From Anaerolinea sp. (lineage in GTDB: Bacteria > Chloroflexota > Anaerolineae > Anaerolineales > Anaerolineaceae), in contig JARKPU010000013.1 in NCBI GenBank assembly GCA_029975055.1, positions 310,001-374,000 on the forward strand: a stretch of DNA of 64,000 nt, written 5' to 3'. The notes beneath the pieces were generated by a model, which worked only from the letters and a program-made list of their open reading frames with translations, did not search any database and was not told the DNA's origin. Positions within the stretch are counted from its first letter, which is position 1, and every line of letters starts with the position of its first letter. The translations under genes and the position numbers were made by a program. This document shows, one piece after another, positions 55,828 through 64,000 of this stretch.

Positions 55828-56917
55828 ACCGGCGGCGATAATAGGCCAACGCCAGCAGCACGCCCAACTGGTAGATAGCCAGCGCGGCCACCGAGAATTG
55901 ATCCACGAAGAAGGCCAGCAAGTTGACGGCAGTGAGTGACATCACCATGCAGGCGGTGCCGAATTCGAGCGCGCGTCTTTCGCGGCGCAGGATGAGCAAG
56001 ACACTCGACAGGATGGCAAACAGACCGACCAGCAATTGAAATACCAGGTGAACCATGAACCAGCTCGCGCCAATGTTGGAGCGGACTTCTCCGCGCTGGA
56101 CGCCGACAAGGACGATCGATTCCCAGATGGAGCTGGCGGCCTGGTTGGTAAACACCACGGTGAAAAACTCGTACCAGGCGAAGGCCCCGGCGATGAGAAG
56201 CAGCCCGATCAAAATCAATCTCATTCTCGGCTGTAAAAGCAGCGTGGATTCGATTCGCCTGCCGGCATCTTGAATCCGTCCCCAAACGCCGCGCCGCGGT
56301 TCGACTGTTTTCAACGATTCGATGCGAATGAAGTCGTGGAGCGATTGCGCCATGACTGCCAGGTTGGGGTTCTCGACCGACTGCGCAACTTTTTCGAGAC
56401 GGTGCTGCAACTCGGCGCGCTCTAGGGGATCGAGGTCGTGGTCGAGAACTTCAGCCAGCCCATCCAGAACCTGATAGAGCTCCTGCCTGGAGTCCCTCGT
56501 TCTCGGACGGCGGATGCGCAGGTAGAGCAGGACGGTGAGCAGGAAGAACGCATAGATGATCGGCGCGGCCGCCGGATAGAAATAGTCGTTATCCTGGGTG
56601 ATGAACTTGCCGACTTCATCGATGAAGAGGCCGATCCCGACGCCGCTGAGCACCGCGCCGGCAGAGAACACCCAGCGGTTGGCAAAGATGAGCGGCAACA
56701 AGGCTGCGATGAACAGGATTAACCCACCCCAAAGGACGTGCGCGATGTGAAGCTCACCCCCGCCGAGCTGCGGGTAGCCGGTAATTTCAAGAAAAAGGCG
56801 CGTGAGCACCACCGTTCCGGCGAAACTGGCCAGTGAGACGAGCAGGTAAGTCTGGGCCTGTTGGCGGTAAACCGGCGTTCGGATGCGCGAGCTTCGTTCC
56901 ATGGCAGCCTCATTCAA
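55802..56917 (-). CDS. Polytopic membrane protein, unknown function
   Basis: Protein of 371 residues with about eight helices in two groups (about 25-150 and 235-365) split by a charged cytoplasmic loop (REELYQVLDGL-like, about 150-225). I do not recognise the family. The start overlaps the stop of the AOR gene by 4 bases (ATGA), so the two are translated together. A second in-frame ATG occurs at codon 6. Confidence 0.7.
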   Translation of the reverse strand: MNEAAMERSSRIRTPVYRQQAQTYLLVSLASFAGTVVLTRLFLEITGYPQLGGGELHIAHVLWGGLILFIAALLPLIFANRWVFSAGAVLSGVGIGLFIDEVGKFITQDNDYFYPAAAPIIYAFFLLTVLLYLRIRRPRTRDSRQELYQVLDGLAEVLDHDLDPLERAELQHRLEKVAQSVENPNLAVMAQSLHDFIRIESLKTVEPRRGVWGRIQDAGRRIESTLLLQPRMRLILIGLLLIAGAFAWYEFFTVVFTNQAASSIWESIVLVGVQRGEVRSNIGASWFMVHLVFQLLVGLFAILSSVLLILRRERRALEFGTACMVMSLTAVNLLAFFVDQFSVAALAIYQLGVLLALAYYRRRFIQPSRLA

Positions 56918-58956
56918 GCTTTGGGTTTATGGCCCTCCATAATATCCAACCGGGCCGCCCTGTAAGGAGGTGCAATTTCAGGGACGGCCTGCGGACCGGC
57001 TTCGACCGCCTCTTGAATGCCTGCGCGGATCTCATCCCAAAAGGCGCGCGCGGCTTTGACTTTATCCGCCCGGAAGCGTTCCAGCCATGCGTTCAAGTCG
57101 TCGTCAACCAATCCGCGGGCCTGCCAGTCCTCAAGGAAGCGCCACACCATGTCGATGAGGCGTTCGCTTTCCCAATAGACCACGGAAGCGCCGTCGTGGT
57201 CATAGATATCCCGCACCACCTGGAACTGGTGGGCGGTGTAGTCGATGCTCAGGTCATAATGCGCGGTGATGATTTCATCGATAATGGCCTCCACCCACTT
57301 GCGGTGGAAGCGGCAGACGCCGCTGTTCTCGGAGAAAAACTCATACACCATGCGGTGGACGCAGCGGCGGCCCAGTTCGCGCGGGGGGAGGTATTCCACG
57401 CCGTAATAGACGAAGTATTTTCCCATCATCGGCATGGGCGCGAGCATCCCTGGCACCCAATACTGGTTGGGGGTCATGCAGCCGTTCTGTCCGTGCGATG
57501 TGAACACTGCACGGTCGGTTGTGCGCTTACCGGGCAGGCTCAAGCCATAGCGTGAATCGAGCTCCCTGGCTGCCTGGCGGATTCCCTGGCGGAACGGCGC
57601 ACCGGCTTCTGTGAAGAGGATCATGTAGATGATTTTTTCGGCATATTGCGCATTGCGCAGCGAGTCGTTGACGATGTCGAACTCTTCCGGCTTGTGCGCG
57701 AAGGCGAAGCGGATATCCGCGGCGGGAGGCAGGCCAAAGTCTTCCGGGGGAATGATCCCTTCGGCGAACAATTCCATCAACCAGGAGACGGTTCCACCGA
57801 TCTGGATTGAATCGAGGGCCATCGCATCCACGTAATGGTTGAGCGCTTCGGCAGCGCGCTGGTCGAACACTCCGCACAGAGGGCCAAGCGCCTGGTAAGG
57901 TTCGTAATCCTTCTTATACTTCCCGGAGTACTTCTTGCAGACCACCGAGCAGGGTTCTCCACAATGGTTGAAGTTTTTCGGCTCGATGATCTCCTGGTTG
58001 AACTGCTTCAGGTAATGGTTGACGATGTAGATTTCGTGCTGCTCGAGGCGGTCCGCCGGGCTGGCATAAACCGATTTGTAGTTGAAGCTGAGCAGCTTCT
58101 CTTCCACCGTGTGCATATTCACGCCGAACGTGCCGCCGGTGTTGAAGTCGGGCACATAGCGATACTTCTCGGTGGCGCCCAGGTCGGTTTTAATCATGGA
58201 TTGCTGGTAGTAGGTCTGGAAATAACCGTCGATCTCTTTGGAGTCTTGCAGGTCTGGATCCACCCAATCGCCGCCAAAGATGCACGCAGCAATGTGATGC
58301 GTCTGCAGCAGGCGGCTGCCCAGCCCGCCCCGGCCGGCCCAATCATCGATCGGGGTGATGCTGCCTTTGCGGATGTGGTTGCTGCCGATGATGCCCTGGT
58401 TGGTGCTGCGCGCCGATGGGCCGACGGCGAACACGCGCACCCAGTCTTCCTGGTACTCGCTTTTGTAACGGTCATAGACCGCCTGCTGGAGGGCATAAAA
58501 CCCGAGCAGCGACTCGCCTTCCGGGTCGGCGTAGCCGTTCCAGATGAGATCGGGGTTGATTGGTTCCAGGCGGACCTGGATATCTCCATTGGCATGGTTG
58601 AGGAGCAAGACCGAATCTTGCGGGGCTGCGCCGGTGAGGGTGACGAAATCTACCCCAACGCGGTGGAGAATGTAGGCCGCCCCGCCCAGGCTGGAAATGT
58701 AAAAGCCATCCCAGAGGGGTGAATAGCTGGTGAAAACCATCCTGCGAGTGCCCGGTATGCGTGAGCCGGCCAACGGCCCGCCGCCAAAGGTGAACAGCGC
58801 GGGGTCGCGCTTGCCCGTCATATGAATGGAATAATGGTACTTTGCCCAGCCATAATCAACCGGGCCGATGATCGCAGGGTCGTTGACCGGTGAAATTGTA
58901 TGCTCGCCGGTGGAAAGGTCGATCACCAGTTCTCGCAGCATCAGGGGATACGTCAT
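56914..58956 (-). CDS. Aldehyde:ferredoxin oxidoreductase-family protein
   Basis: Tungsten/molybdopterin enzyme of 680 residues. The Fe-S ligands are in HCGEPCSVVCKK (Cys332, 336, 340) with a later CRFHRKW cysteine, and the pterin loop AGRGGLGS is clear. Family members oxidise aldehydes to acids with ferredoxin. The ATG at 58956 has GGAG at the right spacing; the GTG at 58959 is next to it. The 3x spacing of the cluster cysteines (CX3CX3C) is not the classical CX2CX3C, so it is a divergent branch. Confidence 0.87.
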   Translation of the reverse strand: MTYPLMLRELVIDLSTGEHTISPVNDPAIIGPVDYGWAKYHYSIHMTGKRDPALFTFGGGPLAGSRIPGTRRMVFTSYSPLWDGFYISSLGGAAYILHRVGVDFVTLTGAAPQDSVLLLNHANGDIQVRLEPINPDLIWNGYADPEGESLLGFYALQQAVYDRYKSEYQEDWVRVFAVGPSARSTNQGIIGSNHIRKGSITPIDDWAGRGGLGSRLLQTHHIAACIFGGDWVDPDLQDSKEIDGYFQTYYQQSMIKTDLGATEKYRYVPDFNTGGTFGVNMHTVEEKLLSFNYKSVYASPADRLEQHEIYIVNHYLKQFNQEIIEPKNFNHCGEPCSVVCKKYSGKYKKDYEPYQALGPLCGVFDQRAAEALNHYVDAMALDSIQIGGTVSWLMELFAEGIIPPEDFGLPPAADIRFAFAHKPEEFDIVNDSLRNAQYAEKIIYMILFTEAGAPFRQGIRQAARELDSRYGLSLPGKRTTDRAVFTSHGQNGCMTPNQYWVPGMLAPMPMMGKYFVYYGVEYLPPRELGRRCVHRMVYEFFSENSGVCRFHRKWVEAIIDEIITAHYDLSIDYTAHQFQVVRDIYDHDGASVVYWESERLIDMVWRFLEDWQARGLVDDDLNAWLERFRADKVKAARAFWDEIRAGIQEAVEAGPQAVPEIAPPYRAARLDIMEGHKPKA

Positions 58957-58987
58957 CACATCTCCAGGGTTCGCCGTGGGTTGAAAA

Positions 58988-59017
58988 TTGTCGATAATAA
59001 AAGTTCCTGATTATAAT
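58988..59017 (+). promoter_or_regulatory. Promoter of the Ldh-type dehydrogenase gene
   Basis: TTGTCG (58988-58993) and TATAAT (59012-59017) are separated by 18 bp; AAGGAG stands before the ATG at 59059. Confidence 0.7.
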
Positions 59018-59058
59018 ACACTGAACTTACTGTAACCCGCCTTCCAAGGAGCTGACCA

Positions 59059-60147
59059 ATGGCTAAACTGATCTTCCGGGCAGATGAGCTGAGAGATTAC
59101 GTGGTGCGTTTCTTCGTCAAATATGGCGTTCCTGAGGCTGATGCGCGCATCGCCGCAGATATCCTGGTGACCGCCGACCTGCGCGGGGTCGATTCTCACG
59201 GCGTGATCCGGTTGGATACCTACTATGGCAGCCGCCTGCGCAAAGGGTTGATCAGCCCGCGGCCGGAAATCAAGGTGATTCGCGAGACGGCCACCACGCT
59301 TGCGCTCGATGGCGGTAGCGGCCTCGGCCACGTGGTGGGGCACCGGGCCATGCAGGCCGCGATCGAAAAAGCCCGCGAGATGGGTGTGGGCATGGTGACG
59401 GCGCGCAACAGCAACCATTACGGCATCGCGGGCTATTACGCGATGATGGCCCTCGAACACAATATGATTGGCATCAGCTACACCAATTCACAACCGCTGG
59501 TGGCCCCCACTTACGGGCGAACCGCCATCTTGGGCACGAACCCGATTGCAGTCGCCGTCCCGGCCGGGAAGCACCGCCCCTATGTGCTCGATATGGCCAC
59601 CAGCATCGTGCCCATCGGCCGGATCACCGTGTACCAGAAGGCCGGCAAGGAAATCCCCGAGGGCTGGGGGATCGATAAAGACGGCCAGGTGACGCGCGAT
59701 CCGAACGCGGTATTGAAGGGCGGGGCGTTGATGCCGCTGGGCGGGATCGATCTGATGCGCGGTTACAAGGGGTACGGGCTGGCGCTGCTGGTCGATATTT
59801 TTTCGGGCGTTCTCTCGGGGGCATCAACCGGAGCGCAAGTGGGCCACCCGAACGAGAATATCCCGGCGGATGTGGGCCATTTCTTTGCCGCGATTAACAT
59901 TGAAGCTTTCAGGCCGATCGAAGAGTTCAAGGAGCATATGGACCGCCTGCTGGGCGAGCTCAAGGATGCGCCGAAAGCGCTTGGCCAGGAGCGAATTTAC
60001 ATCCATGGCGAAAAGGAATTCGAGCTGGCGGAGAAGTACGAGCGCGAAGGCGTCCCGCTGATGGTCGAGGTGGTGGACTCCTTGAAGGCGACCGGCGCCG
60101 AAGTGGGATTGCCGTTCGACCTGGTACCCGTGGGCAGGGTGGATTAG
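59059..60147 (+). CDS. Malate/L-lactate dehydrogenase-family oxidoreductase (Ldh_2)
   Basis: NAD(P)-dependent dehydrogenase of 362 residues of the non-Rossmann malate/lactate family. It shows DSHGVIRLDTYYG near 46, NSNHYGIAGYYA and the GTNPIAVAVPAG segment with DMATS. The substrate could be lactate, malate, sulfolactate or ureidoglycolate. Convergent with the glycosyltransferase-like gene, 3 bp away. Confidence 0.9.
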   Translation: MAKLIFRADELRDYVVRFFVKYGVPEADARIAADILVTADLRGVDSHGVIRLDTYYGSRLRKGLISPRPEIKVIRETATTLALDGGSGLGHVVGHRAMQAAIEKAREMGVGMVTARNSNHYGIAGYYAMMALEHNMIGISYTNSQPLVAPTYGRTAILGTNPIAVAVPAGKHRPYVLDMATSIVPIGRITVYQKAGKEIPEGWGIDKDGQVTRDPNAVLKGGALMPLGGIDLMRGYKGYGLALLVDIFSGVLSGASTGAQVGHPNENIPADVGHFFAAINIEAFRPIEEFKEHMDRLLGELKDAPKALGQERIYIHGEKEFELAEKYEREGVPLMVEVVDSLKATGAEVGLPFDLVPVGRVD

Positions 60148-60150
60148 CCG

Positions 60151-61254
60151 TCAGGTTTTGAGAACGCTGAGGAGGAAGCGGGCTGCCTGGGCAGCACCGT
60201 TTTCCTCCGTGCTTGGATTTTTCGGCTGCGCGAGCAGGCCTGGGATTGTCTCGAGCCAGGCGCCGGAAAGATATTCCTGTTCGCTGATCGACCGGGCGTT
60301 CATGAATTTCAAGGCGAAATCGGCCAGCGGGCGAGATTCGGCGAAGCTTTCGCGCGGGATGAAACCGTAAGCCGTGCCGGACGTGTGGCATTCGGCAAAG
60401 GTGCTGTAACCCAGTTTGCCGATGACGCAATCGCAGGCATTGACCAGGTCGGGGTGGTAGATGCCGTGGTGGTGGGGCAGAAGGAGCAGGTTACCCTCCC
60501 AGTGAGCCTGCGAACTACCGCCCGGAATGATAAAAACGGCATCGCGGAACGATTTCATCCGGGCGAGGTCGAGCGCGGAGGAACCCATGCCGCCCATGGT
60601 GACCAGCACCGCGGGCATGCTGGCTGGAAGCCTCAACGCTTTACGCGCGGCCTGCCTGCCGGTAACCAGCGGGCGGCTGGCGGGATTGACCTGCAGGGCG
60701 GAAGGATCCGGCACGCAGGCGGGGCTGGTTTGGATATGATAGGTTGCCCGCGAGAACATGGCGCGCAACTGCGTGATATACTCGCCAAAAGCGGGCTGTT
60801 CGGCCAGGTAATTCCGGTAGATCCAGTCCCAGGTGAAGTTCTCGAGAAGCGCCGAGGGCACTCCGGCTCGTTCTGCGACGGCGATACCCAGAGGGGCAAT
60901 ATCGCATAAGACGATCTGGCATCCAAAAGCGTTGACCTCGCGCGCAAGGCCGGCGAGGAGTTCATCAGGAAAAGGGAGGAATTGACCCAGGCGGCGCAGA
61001 GTCTCTTCGAGGTCTTCATGCATCGCGTCAAGCTGGGCCAGGCCGATATCCGTCTGGAGCGGATGGTAGCCGTAGCGATGAAGGCCTGACTCTGCAAAGA
61101 ACCATTCCGGTACATGCGTGTAGATATGAAAGTAAGCATCGGGATTCAATTTGAGCATTTCGATCATCACGGCAGCGGCCCGGGCTGCGTGCCCAAATCC
61201 GTGCGGGGTGATGAAGTAAGCGGCTGTGAATTGCGATGAGGAGGGGTATTTCAT
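60151..61254 (-). CDS. Glycosyltransferase-like protein (GT-B, GT28-type)
   Basis: Protein of 367 residues with a GT-B fold. THGFGHAARA-like N-terminus (TPHGFGHAARAAAVM), an LVTMGGMGSSALDL phosphate loop and IGKLGYSTFAECHTSGTAYGFIPRE match the sugar-nucleotide-binding half of GT28 proteins and L-arabinokinase-type domains. Acceptor unknown. A TACAAT lies 6 nt before the ATG (see 61261). Confidence 0.8.
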   Translation of the reverse strand: MKYPSSSQFTAAYFITPHGFGHAARAAAVMIEMLKLNPDAYFHIYTHVPEWFFAESGLHRYGYHPLQTDIGLAQLDAMHEDLEETLRRLGQFLPFPDELLAGLAREVNAFGCQIVLCDIAPLGIAVAERAGVPSALLENFTWDWIYRNYLAEQPAFGEYITQLRAMFSRATYHIQTSPACVPDPSALQVNPASRPLVTGRQAARKALRLPASMPAVLVTMGGMGSSALDLARMKSFRDAVFIIPGGSSQAHWEGNLLLLPHHHGIYHPDLVNACDCVIGKLGYSTFAECHTSGTAYGFIPRESFAESRPLADFALKFMNARSISEQEYLSGAWLETIPGLLAQPKNPSTEENGAAQAARFLLSVLKT

Positions 61255-61260
61255 GTGTGA

Positions 61261-61266
61261 ATTGTA
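61261..61266 (-). promoter_or_regulatory. -10 box for the glycosyltransferase-like gene
   Basis: TACAAT on the minus strand, 6 nt before the ATG, compatible with a leaderless transcript. Confidence 0.35.
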
Positions 61267-61284
61267 CAGGAAACCAGCGAGAAT

Positions 61285-61929
61285 ATGAGCCGCATCATTC
61301 CCGGAGGCGAGGCCAGGGCCGAGATCGTCATCGATAAATCACGCTTCATCGCAGCGGCTGCGCCGGCCTTCAGTGTTGAGGAAGCCCGCGCATTCTTGCT
61401 GCGCATCCGCGCGGAGTTCCCCGATGCTTCGCACCATGTGCCTGCTTTCGTGATTGGGCACGGCAACAGCGTCATCACCCATTGCTCGGATGACGGCGAA
61501 CCTTCCGGCACCGCCGGCAGACCGGCCCTGGCGGTGCTCCAAGGCAGCGGCCTGGGCGATGTGGCAGCGGTGATCACACGCTATTTTGGCGGGATCAAAC
61601 TGGGGACGGGCGGGCTGGTGAGAGCTTACTCCGATGCGATGCGCGAGGTGCTCGCAAGGTTGCCGCGCGCAGAAAAAGTGGCGACAACCGACGTGATGAC
61701 GGTCATCCCGTATCCGCTCCTGGAGCGAATCCGGCTGGCGGTGAGTGACAACGGCGGGCTGATCCTCGATGAAGATTTTGCCGCCGATGTGACCCTTTCT
61801 TTACGGTTCAAGGATGAGGCGCTCGAGAAGTTCAAGGCAGACCTGACCAACCTGACCAGAGGAAGGGCCGAGGTGATTGTGGTCGGCCGCAACCCGAATG
61901 CAATCATGCCTCTTGCGGGAACTTCCTGA
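61285..61929 (+). CDS. YigZ/IMPACT-family protein
   Basis: Protein of 214 residues: the N-terminal UPF0029 domain with ITHCSDDGEPSGTAGRP and ITRYFGGIKLGTGGLVRAY, then a DUF1949 C-terminal domain (about 140-210). The family is linked to translation control and ribosome stalling; the exact role is unclear. Short gap to the divergent glycosyltransferase-like gene. Confidence 0.92.
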   Translation: MSRIIPGGEARAEIVIDKSRFIAAAAPAFSVEEARAFLLRIRAEFPDASHHVPAFVIGHGNSVITHCSDDGEPSGTAGRPALAVLQGSGLGDVAAVITRYFGGIKLGTGGLVRAYSDAMREVLARLPRAEKVATTDVMTVIPYPLLERIRLAVSDNGGLILDEDFAADVTLSLRFKDEALEKFKADLTNLTRGRAEVIVVGRNPNAIMPLAGTS

Positions 61930-62016
61930 GTCTTCCGTCGTCTAATTAATGATATTCTTAATATATAATCTCTATGGTATACCAGGCGGCCGGCCTGTTC
62001 CTATGTGGAGGTTTTG

Positions 62017-63231
62017 ATGAAGCGCCATTTTCTATTGATCCCCCTGCTTGCCATTAGCCTGATCCTGGCGACCGGGTGTGCGTTGATCCCGACGCAAGGC
62101 CAGGTCGATGAAGACGCTGTGGCGACCCAGAGCGCCGAAATTATCCAACAGGCGCGGATGACGGCAACGTTCATCGCCGTCCAAACGCAAATCGCCGACC
62201 TGGCGACCAAGGCGGCCGAAGCGAACCGCCCCACCAATACCCTTGAACCAAGCGCGACAGCCGCCCAACCCACACCAACCTCGCTGCCGACGCAAACGCC
62301 TTTGCCTTCGGTCACACCGCTGCCGTCCTTCACCCCGCTGCCCACGTCTACGCCGGTGCCCTCCATCACACCGATCCCATGCGACCAGGCAGGTTGGGTT
62401 TCGGATATCACCATTCCGGATGGGACGGTCGTTTCTCCAGGACAGACCTTCACAAAGATCTGGAGAATCCGCAACACCGGTTCGTGCACATGGTCGACCA
62501 GCTACTCGATCGTGTTCTCCTCGGGCGAACGGATGGGCGGGAGCTCTCCGCAGGCATTGAGCGCAAATATCAAGCCGGGAGAAACGGTTGACCTTTCGGT
62601 GACCCTCACCGCCCCGACCACTGAAGGCAAGTATCGCAGCAGCTGGAAGCTGCGCAATGCCTCGGGCGTGGAGTTTGGGCTTGGCGGCCGGAATTCGGCC
62701 TTCTGGGCGGATATCGAGGTGAAATCCTCGCCTTCGGGATATGCGTATGACTTCGTGAATTCCTACTGCGCTGCCGAATGGTCGAGTGGGTCTGGCACAC
62801 TCACCTGCCCCGGCTCGGATGGAGACTCCAAAGGCTTTGTCCTGCGGGTAGATGCCATGGTGCTCGAGACCGGGACGAAAGACGACGAAGCCGGGCTGGT
62901 CACTCAACCGCAGGCGATCACCGACGGCGTCATCCGCGGGAAATACCCGAGCTACAATGTGAAATCCGGCGATCACTTCAAGGCGCTGATCATGTGCGCC
63001 TACCAGGCCAAGAACTGCGATGTGAAATTCCAGCTCGATTACCAGATCGGTTCGGATTCGATCCAGACGCTGGCATCGTGGAACGAAGTGTATGACGAGA
63101 AGTACAAGAGCGTCGATGTTGACCTGAGCAGCCTGGTCGGCAAGGACGTGAAATTCATCCTGACGGTGCTGGCGAACGGGGCAATGAACCAGGATAAGGC
63201 CCAGTGGCTGGCTCCGCGCATCGTGCGGTAA
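62017..63231 (+). CDS. Lipoprotein with Thr/Pro linker and NBR1-type Ig domain
   Basis: Secreted lipoprotein of 404 residues. The signal peptide ends at LATGC (lipobox, SLILATGCAL). A helical stretch (about 30-70) and a 50-residue Thr/Pro/Ser-rich linker follow, then an Ig-like domain of the next-to-BRCA1 type (WVSDITIPDGTVVSPG and KIWRIRNTGSCTWSTSY, about 130-235), then a C-terminal domain of about 155 residues that I do not recognise. GGAGG precedes the ATG. Cell-surface function likely. Confidence 0.85.
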   Translation: MKRHFLLIPLLAISLILATGCALIPTQGQVDEDAVATQSAEIIQQARMTATFIAVQTQIADLATKAAEANRPTNTLEPSATAAQPTPTSLPTQTPLPSVTPLPSFTPLPTSTPVPSITPIPCDQAGWVSDITIPDGTVVSPGQTFTKIWRIRNTGSCTWSTSYSIVFSSGERMGGSSPQALSANIKPGETVDLSVTLTAPTTEGKYRSSWKLRNASGVEFGLGGRNSAFWADIEVKSSPSGYAYDFVNSYCAAEWSSGSGTLTCPGSDGDSKGFVLRVDAMVLETGTKDDEAGLVTQPQAITDGVIRGKYPSYNVKSGDHFKALIMCAYQAKNCDVKFQLDYQIGSDSIQTLASWNEVYDEKYKSVDVDLSSLVGKDVKFILTVLANGAMNQDKAQWLAPRIVR

Positions 63232-63250
63232 CTGGCTGCGTTTGAACCTG

Positions 63251-63289
63251 AACAAGAGCTGGAGGGCGTGAACCTCCAGCTCTTGTTTT
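63251..63289 (+). terminator. Intrinsic terminator after the lipoprotein gene
   Basis: A 15-bp stem AACAAGAGCTGGAGG (63251-63265)/CCTCCAGCTCTTGTT (63273-63287) with a 7-nt loop and a short T run, 19 bp after the stop. Confidence 0.82.
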
Positions 63290-63335
63290 GTGATATGATT
63301 GCGCTTGTTGGCGATTCAATCATCCCGGACTTTGT

Positions 63336-63989
63336 ATGAAATTCAAATGGCCTGTCTTCCTTAAAGTCTTTGGCAGAAGCGCTGTCGATTGGTATGACGC
63401 GTGGCTGGATATGACGCTGATCGGGATCGTCTGGCTGGTGGCGCAGGTGACGATCGTTCTAGGGCCGCCGGCGACCTTTGGGGTTTATTATGTGGTCGAC
63501 AGCATGGTGCGCACCGGAGATAACCCGGGCGTCAAAGGGCTGTTTGAAGGCGCGCGAAAGTATTTCCTGAAAGGTCTGGCCTGGGGAGCGCTTAACTGGC
63601 TTGCCGCTGCAATTGCGGTGGTGAATTTCTGGTTCTACAGCAGCCTGGAGTCTACATTTGGGATCATTGCGCGGACGTTCATCGGCATCCTCGCCGTTCT
63701 ATGGGCGGTGATGCAGTTCTATACAGCGCCCTTTATCATGGCGCAAGAAAACGAGAACCTCTTCCTGGCGCTGCGTAACAGCCTCTACCTGGTACTCGCC
63801 AGCCTGCCTTTCACATTAGGGTTGATGGTCTTTGTGGTGCTCATCATTGCCCTGAGCGGTGTGCTCATCCTGCCGGCGTTCCTTGGCCTGCCGATGCTGA
63901 TCGCTGTGCTCGGGTGCAGGGCGCTTTACGACCGGCTGGAAGCGTATGGCTTGAAGAAGAAGGACCCTGAACCTAGAGAGGTTGGGTAA
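63336..63989 (+). CDS. DUF624-like membrane protein
   Basis: Membrane protein of 217 residues with five to six helices. It resembles DUF624/YesL proteins often found with carbohydrate transport genes (GVYYVVDSMVRTGDNP, FWFYSSLESTFG, FYTAPFIMAQENENLFLALRNSLYLVLASLP in outline). Function unknown. Confidence 0.8.
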   Translation: MKFKWPVFLKVFGRSAVDWYDAWLDMTLIGIVWLVAQVTIVLGPPATFGVYYVVDSMVRTGDNPGVKGLFEGARKYFLKGLAWGALNWLAAAIAVVNFWFYSSLESTFGIIARTFIGILAVLWAVMQFYTAPFIMAQENENLFLALRNSLYLVLASLPFTLGLMVFVVLIIALSGVLILPAFLGLPMLIAVLGCRALYDRLEAYGLKKKDPEPREVG

Positions 63990-64000
63990 CCGTTTTCCGC

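Overview
The window looks like chromosomal DNA from an anaerobic, moderately GC-rich bacterium, most likely an Anaerolineae-type Chloroflexota. This assignment is inference from gene content. The signs are lipoproteins with Thr/Pro linkers and an NBR1-type Ig domain, [NiFe]-hydrogenase maturation genes, NADH-oxidising flavoprotein modules of the bifurcating-hydrogenase type, a tungsten AOR-type oxidoreductase, a SufBCDSU system with a divergent Fe-S regulator, and a serine-palmitoyltransferase-like enzyme. I see no phage, IS element, CRISPR array or rRNA. Coding density is very high, no gene-free stretch exceeds 300 bases, and many neighbours overlap by ATGA.

Layout. 33-2684: an alpha-oxoamine synthase, a CorA transporter and an SCP2 protein. 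2697-9836: a divergent Fe-S assembly locus. A SufR-like repressor and a DUF59 protein read left; sufC, sufB, sufD, a small unknown protein, sufS, sufU and a Rieske ferredoxin read right. The shared intergenic region has two face-away promoters whose -35 boxes lie in the arms of one inverted repeat. 9903-11377: a PIG-L deacetylase and a methyltransferase. 11493-17263: hypA-B-F-C-D-E, read leftward, preceded by a cNMP-domain protein. 17933-26124: a leftward cluster of DRTGG, CBS-HATPase and PHP proteins and two NuoE/NuoF pairs with a cysteine-free ferredoxin-like protein. No hydrogenase catalytic subunit is present.

26194-27814 is a histidine locus. A promoter drives a 17-codon leader peptide with five His codons and a classical attenuator, followed by hisS, tRNA-His and a terminator. 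27838-31855: isoprenoid, TatD and phosphohexomutase genes. 31989-37912: iscS-mnmA (tRNA thiolation), an S9 peptidase, a TrmI-like tRNA methyltransferase and a Nudix hydrolase. 37966-38607: ribosomal protein L25.

38785-43044 is a leftward operon of glycerol kinase, a GlpA-like glycerol-3-phosphate dehydrogenase, and SdhB, SdhC and SdhD homologues with no SdhA. It suggests a hybrid membrane glycerol-3-phosphate:quinone oxidoreductase. 43183-63989 is a mixed region: LarA-family protein, polysaccharide deacetylase, molybdenum hydroxylase, Memo-family protein, ABC-2 exporter, ECF sigma/anti-sigma pair, NYN nuclease with a cold-shock-like tail, zinc-ribbon SpoU methyltransferase, AOR-family protein with a coupled membrane protein, Ldh-type dehydrogenase, glycosyltransferase-like protein, YigZ protein, an NBR1-Ig lipoprotein and a DUF624-like membrane protein.

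The two strongest candidates for something not previously described are the His-codon attenuator controlling hisS together with tRNA-His, and the GlpA-SdhBCD hybrid complex.
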